Shown here one piece after another: positions 7,358-9,991 of a stretch of 9,991 bases of DNA (the stretch's first letter is position 1; each line of letters opens with the position of its first letter). The stretch spans positions 1 through 9,991 of the forward strand of contig UQQN01000088.1 in assembly GCA_900543155.1 (NCBI GenBank), read 5' to 3'. Made by a program: the position numbers and the translations under genes. The stretch is from an uncultured Prevotella sp. (lineage in GTDB: Bacteria; Bacteroidota; Bacteroidia; Bacteroidales; Bacteroidaceae). The notes below the pieces were generated by a model. That model did no database searches and was not told the DNA's origin. It saw only the letters and a program-made list of their open reading frames with translations.

Positions 7358-7510
7358 CAAACAATATAGGTGTGTCATCCCCCTAAATGGTAAATGGCGC
7401 ATCTATCCCCACGCAATCAGTAGCGCAAAAACATACGGTTGTGGTCAAATTGTTTCAAGTAAATATTAGCAAGGCGATAATGGGGCATTGTTTAACTAAT
7501 TTCTTTTTTC

Positions 7511-8551
7511 ATGGGGCTATTACTCCTATATCTTATTGGTGCGCTAAGCATCTCATTTCTTTGTTCAATTCTTGAAGCGGTGCTTCTTTCTGTACCGATG
7601 TCGTTTGTTTCAATGCTCGAGTCAGAAGGACGTAAGGGAGCACCCTTGCTCAAAAAATACAAGCAGAACATTGACAAACCTATTGCTGCCATTCTTTCGC
7701 TCAACACCATCTCGCACACCGTGGGTGCTGCAGGTGTCGGTGCGCAGAGCAATGTAGTATTTGGTAGCCAATTTTTTGCTGTTACATCAGCAGTACTCAC
7801 ACTGCTTATTCTTGTATTCTCAGAAATTATTCCTAAAACCATCGGTGCGGCTTATTGGCGTAGCATAGCCATTCCTTGTGCACGTATCATCCATGTGTTG
7901 GTTATCATTACCTATCCTTTGGTTATCATGTCTGAGTTTATCACGCATATCTTCTCGAGCAAGAAGCAGCAAGCTTCGGTGAGCCGTGAGGAGGTTTCGG
8001 CAATGGTAAATGTAGGTGCTGAAGAAGGTGTGTTCGAGAAGAAAGAGAATAGCATGATTCAAAACTTGTTGAAACTCGATGACATCAGTGCTCGCGATAT
8101 TATGACTCCAAGTTCGGTAGCTGAGATTGCTGAAGAAAGTATGACTTTGCGTGAGTTTTATCGCAACGAGGCTTTCCGCCAATTCTCGCGTATTCCTGTT
8201 TATAATGAGGAAAACGATGACTATATTAAGGGGTACGTGCTTCGTCAAGCCATTCTCGAAAAGTTGGCTGAGGACAAGTTCGACCTTCGTCTTTCAGACA
8301 TCATACGTCCTGTGCTGACCTTCCAAGAAACCGACAATGTTTCAAAAATTTGGGAACGCTTGCTTGCTAAGAAAGAGCATATCTCTATCATTATCGACGA
8401 GTATGGTTGTTTCCGTGGCATTGTTACCATGGAGGATGTAATCGAAACCATGTTGGGCACAGAAATTGTCGATGAAAAAGACCGTGTGACCGATATGCAA
8501 GAGCTTGCTCGCGAAAAGTGGCAACAAGAGCAACAGCAAAACCATAAGTAA
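7511..8551 (+). CDS. CNNM (DUF21) transmembrane protein with CBS pair, CorB/HlyC-like
   Basis: A 346-aa inner-membrane protein of the CNNM/CorB family, members of which are Mg2+ (or other divalent cation) transporters, often exporters; older annotations say 'hemolysin'. Residues 1-150 hold the CNNM domain with three or four membrane segments. Family marks are LEAVLLSVP (21-29), LNTISHTVGAAG (64-75) and the signature SEIIPKTIG (104-112). A linker with SREEVSAMVNVGAEEGVF (158-175) leads to the CBS pair: CBS1 about 195-255 starting at DIMTPSS, CBS2 about 260-318 with SIIIDEYGCFRGIVTMEDVIE. CBS pairs in this family bind ATP-Mg2+. The C-terminal CorC/HlyC domain of longer relatives is absent; the protein ends in a Gln-rich tail. 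The first membrane segment begins right at the ATG, which supports the start. The ion is inferred from family only. Confidence 0.92.
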   Translation: MGLLLLYLIGALSISFLCSILEAVLLSVPMSFVSMLESEGRKGAPLLKKYKQNIDKPIAAILSLNTISHTVGAAGVGAQSNVVFGSQFFAVTSAVLTLLILVFSEIIPKTIGAAYWRSIAIPCARIIHVLVIITYPLVIMSEFITHIFSSKKQQASVSREEVSAMVNVGAEEGVFEKKENSMIQNLLKLDDISARDIMTPSSVAEIAEESMTLREFYRNEAFRQFSRIPVYNEENDDYIKGYVLRQAILEKLAEDKFDLRLSDIIRPVLTFQETDNVSKIWERLLAKKEHISIIIDEYGCFRGIVTMEDVIETMLGTEIVDEKDRVTDMQELAREKWQQEQQQNHK

Positions 8552-8569
8552 AAAATAAGTATTAAGTTT

Positions 8570-8637
8570 TAAGTGGCTGCGCAAGTAGTGGTGAAATAAG
8601 CAGATTGTTTATTGTTTACATCATGCGCAGCCACTTA
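8570..8637 (+). terminator. Inner hairpin after the CNNM gene, possible terminator
   Basis: TAAGTGGCTGCGCA (8570-8583) pairs perfectly with TGCGCAGCCACTTA (8624-8637), 14 bp with a 40-nt loop, 18 bp past the CNNM stop. No T tract follows directly. Its left arm is shared with the outer inverted repeat, so the two structures are mutually exclusive. Confidence 0.45.
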
Positions 8638-8644
8638 TTACATT

Positions 8645-8692
8645 TTACTTATCATATTTACTTATCATATTTACTTATCATATTTACTTATC
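8645..8692. repeat. 13-bp tandem repeat TTACTTATCATAT, 3.7 copies
   Basis: Three exact units begin at 8645, 8658 and 8671, followed by a partial fourth, TTACTTATC (8684-8692). The array lies within the 8556-8742 element, between the inner hairpin and the right outer arm. Perfect identity of the units suggests recent expansion or ongoing slippage. Confidence 0.9.
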
Positions 8693-8753
8693 GCTCTCAG
8701 TGTAGCTTATTCATGCGGCAGCCACATAATACTTAATACTTAAATATTTTCTC

Positions 8754-9890
8754 TTGTTCCGATTTTTCTTTTTACTCCTGATACTACTCATCTTGCCCGA
8801 CTTGTTTATTTGGTGGAATTTTACCCGTGAACAAAGTACATGGCGCACCGTGTTAGTAGTCTTACCCACTGTTATAGCCTTGGCATGTATGATATTATTG
8901 ATGTGCCATGTGCGAGCCTCTTTGCTTATGCAGTGGGCATTTATCCTCATTATTTGTGTGAGTGTGCCCAAGGCGGTGTTTATGGTTACATGGCTTGTGG
9001 GACGTGGCATTATTTGGCACAATGAGGCAGCTTTGCCCATGCTTCGTACAGTGTCTCTCACACTTGCTGTGCTTATGGCTGCCCTTCAAGTCTATGGCAC
9101 AGGGTGGGGGTGGAAACACTTACAGGTGCAGCGCAACCACCTTAGAGTTCGCCAATTACCGTCGGCTTTCAACGGATATAAAATCGTGCAAATATCCGAC
9201 CTTCATCTCGGTACTTATGCGGGTGATACTTCGCTGATGCAAGCTCTTGTTGATAGTGTAAATCGCGAGAACCCCGACCTTATTGTCTTTACGGGCGATT
9301 TGGTTAACATGGCATCGGCTGAGGCTGTGCCTTTTGTGCAAACACTTAAAAAGCTAAAAGCTACCGATGGTGTGTATTCTGTGTTGGGAAATCATGACTA
9401 TTGCATGTATCAACCCGGACTAACGCCTGCACAACTAAAGGCTGAGGTACAACGTATCGTTCGCATACAGCGTGCTATGGGGTGGAATGTGTTGCTCGAT
9501 GCACATCATCCTATTGTGCGTGGTGCCGATACCCTTTATGTGGCAGGTGTCGAAAACATTGGCAAACGTCCTTTTACTTCGCAAGGCAATTTGTCGAAGG
9601 CTATTGAGGGCATTCCTAAGAATGCTTGCACCATATTGTTGAGTCACGATCCTTGGCATTGGCGCCATGGCGTAATCGGACAAAATGTAGCACTTACGCT
9701 TTCAGGACATACGCATGGTTTGCAAATGCAGATAGGTAGATTCTCGCCTGCTGCTTGGTTTATGCCAGAGTGGGGTGGACTTTATCGAGAAAAGAACCAA
9801 CAACTTTTTGTGTCCATAGGTGTTGGTGGGGGCGTACCTTATCGTTTGGGCGCATGGCCCAAAATAGAGTTGCTCACTTTGCACAATTAA
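8754..9890 (+). CDS. Membrane-anchored calcineurin-like metallophosphoesterase (YkuE/YaeI-like)
   Basis: A 378-aa protein with a hydrophobic N-terminal half of four probable membrane helices (about 2-20, 31-50, 57-80, 95-113), followed by a binuclear-metal phosphoesterase domain. All motifs are intact: SDLHLG (D149, H151), TGDLVN (D182), LGNHDY (N213, H214), LSHDPWHW (H298) and SGHTHG (H319, H321). Related membrane phosphoesterases include UDP-2,3-diacylglucosamine hydrolases of lipid A synthesis (LpxG type), but many have no known substrate, so only the class is assigned. The most upstream usable start is TTG at 8754, with an in-frame stop at 8727-8729 and no ATG before the first membrane helix; this start is unusual but keeps that helix. 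It follows the repeat element and has no evident promoter of its own. Confidence 0.9.
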   Translation: MFRFFFLLLILLILPDLFIWWNFTREQSTWRTVLVVLPTVIALACMILLMCHVRASLLMQWAFILIICVSVPKAVFMVTWLVGRGIIWHNEAALPMLRTVSLTLAVLMAALQVYGTGWGWKHLQVQRNHLRVRQLPSAFNGYKIVQISDLHLGTYAGDTSLMQALVDSVNRENPDLIVFTGDLVNMASAEAVPFVQTLKKLKATDGVYSVLGNHDYCMYQPGLTPAQLKAEVQRIVRIQRAMGWNVLLDAHHPIVRGADTLYVAGVENIGKRPFTSQGNLSKAIEGIPKNACTILLSHDPWHWRHGVIGQNVALTLSGHTHGLQMQIGRFSPAAWFMPEWGGLYREKNQQLFVSIGVGGGVPYRLGAWPKIELLTLHN

Positions 9891-9919
9891 TTAAAGTGCG
9901 ATATACTAAAAGCAAAAAG

Positions 9920-9950
9920 GAGGGTGTGTCAAAAGCAAAAAAACACCTTC
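9920..9950 (+). terminator. Weak hairpin after the metallophosphoesterase gene
   Basis: GAGGGTGT (9920-9927) can pair with ACACCTTC (9943-9950) over 8 bp including one G-U pair, around a 15-nt A-rich loop, 29 bp past the stop. No T run follows on the plus strand. It could end transcription or be chance; the rest of the window to 9991 shows no gene. Confidence 0.3.
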
Positions 9951-9991
9951 AATATAAATCAAAACTCGCAACTTTAGTGAAATACACTTAA

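Larger units (their letters stand above)
7147..7510 (+). other. Intergenic region: terminator-like hairpin, promoter and long leader of the CNNM gene
   Basis: No coding gene is evident. In order, it holds a strong hairpin (7217-7258), an A/T-rich stretch, a promoter (7330-7357) and about 150 nt of probable untranslated leader. A frame from 7387 to 7575 begins with ATG but runs into the CNNM gene out of frame and has no recognisable protein features. A direct repeat TAAATGG x2 (7384-7397) sits in the leader. No known riboswitch was recognised. Confidence 0.55.
8556..8742. repeat. Near-perfect 25-nt inverted repeat bounding a 187-bp element
   Basis: The arm at 8556-8580 is the reverse complement of 8718-8742 at 23 of 25 positions. 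Each arm contains the core GTGGCTGC/GCAGCCAC plus a 7-bp-period run (AAGTATT, AAGTTTT on the left; AATACTT twice on the right). The left end lies 4 bp after the CNNM stop codon and the right end 11 bp before the TTG start of the next gene. No clear target-site duplication or transposase is visible. Confidence 0.7.
8552..8753. other. Intergenic repeat element between the CNNM and metallophosphoesterase genes
   Basis: These 202 bp contain almost only repeats: an outer inverted repeat (8556-8580 with 8718-8742), an inner hairpin (8570-8583 with 8624-8637), a direct repeat of the right arm (8621-8637 and 8711-8728) and a 13-bp tandem array (8645-8692). No TAnnTTTG promoter was found, so the downstream gene may be read through from the CNNM gene, if the hairpins do not stop transcription. 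The composition suggests a MITE- or REP-like insertion or a regulatory leader. Confidence 0.65.

Noticed and set aside
7358..7510. M-box (Mg2+) riboswitch before the CNNM gene
   Set aside because: I could not find the conserved M-box core or a matching multi-helix fold.
7387..7575. A 62-codon frame as a leader peptide or small gene before the CNNM gene
   Set aside because: It overlaps the CNNM start out of frame, lacks recognisable features, and its second half is shadowed by the real gene.
8645..8692. CRISPR array
   Set aside because: The 13-bp units are directly adjacent with no spacers and are too short; no cas genes are present.
9920..9991. End of an insertion sequence (GGGTGTGTCAAAA resembles some IS termini)
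   Set aside because: No matching inverted end, transposase or target duplication is visible, and the match is only a vague resemblance.

Overview
The window looks like a stretch of chromosome from a Bacteroidota (Bacteroidetes) species, most likely a Prevotella-like member of the Bacteroidales. The base composition is moderately AT-rich. Genes lack Shine-Dalgarno sequences and have A/T-rich leaders. Three or four start regions carry the Bacteroidetes-type promoter (-33 TTTG, 17-20 bp spacer, -7 TAnnTTTG). The protein set (YD-repeat lipoprotein, NrnA-type DHH phosphoesterase, CNNM/CBS protein, membrane metallophosphoesterase) fits that phylum. This placement is inference, not a database match.

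Layout. 1-295 has no gene and contains two hairpins; the one at 211-248 lies just past the stop of the first gene. 296-976 (minus) is a lipoprotein with YD/RHS-like repeats, under its own consensus promoter at 1038-1069. 1310-4893 (minus) is a likely three-gene unit transcribed leftwards: a 599-aa uncharacterised protein (YbjN-like N-terminus, TPR-like C-terminus), then rpe (ribulose-phosphate 3-epimerase), then an nrnA-like DHH phosphoesterase. A 12-bp hairpin at 1212-1254 follows it.

A 150-bp divergent promoter region (4894-5043) separates this unit from a rightward gene (5044-7146). That gene encodes a 700-aa membrane-anchored, envelope-facing protein with a trypsin-like segment that seems to have lost its catalytic residues, a coiled coil, MORN repeats and an intact GH25 muramidase domain. 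Next, rightwards, come a CNNM (DUF21)/CBS-pair membrane protein (7511-8551) with a long leader, a dense intergenic repeat element (8556-8742), and a membrane-anchored metallophosphoesterase (8754-9890).

The genes do not form one pathway. rpe serves pentose phosphate metabolism, the DHH protein nanoRNA/pAp turnover, the CNNM protein probably divalent cation (Mg2+) export, and the GH25 and metallophosphoesterase proteins the cell envelope. The points most worth a second look are the pseudoprotease-MORN-GH25 fusion, the nested inverted repeats with a 13-bp tandem array at 8556-8742, the shared 12-bp motif in the divergent promoters, and the unannotated 599-aa protein heading the rpe unit. No RNA gene, CRISPR array, prophage or transposase was found.
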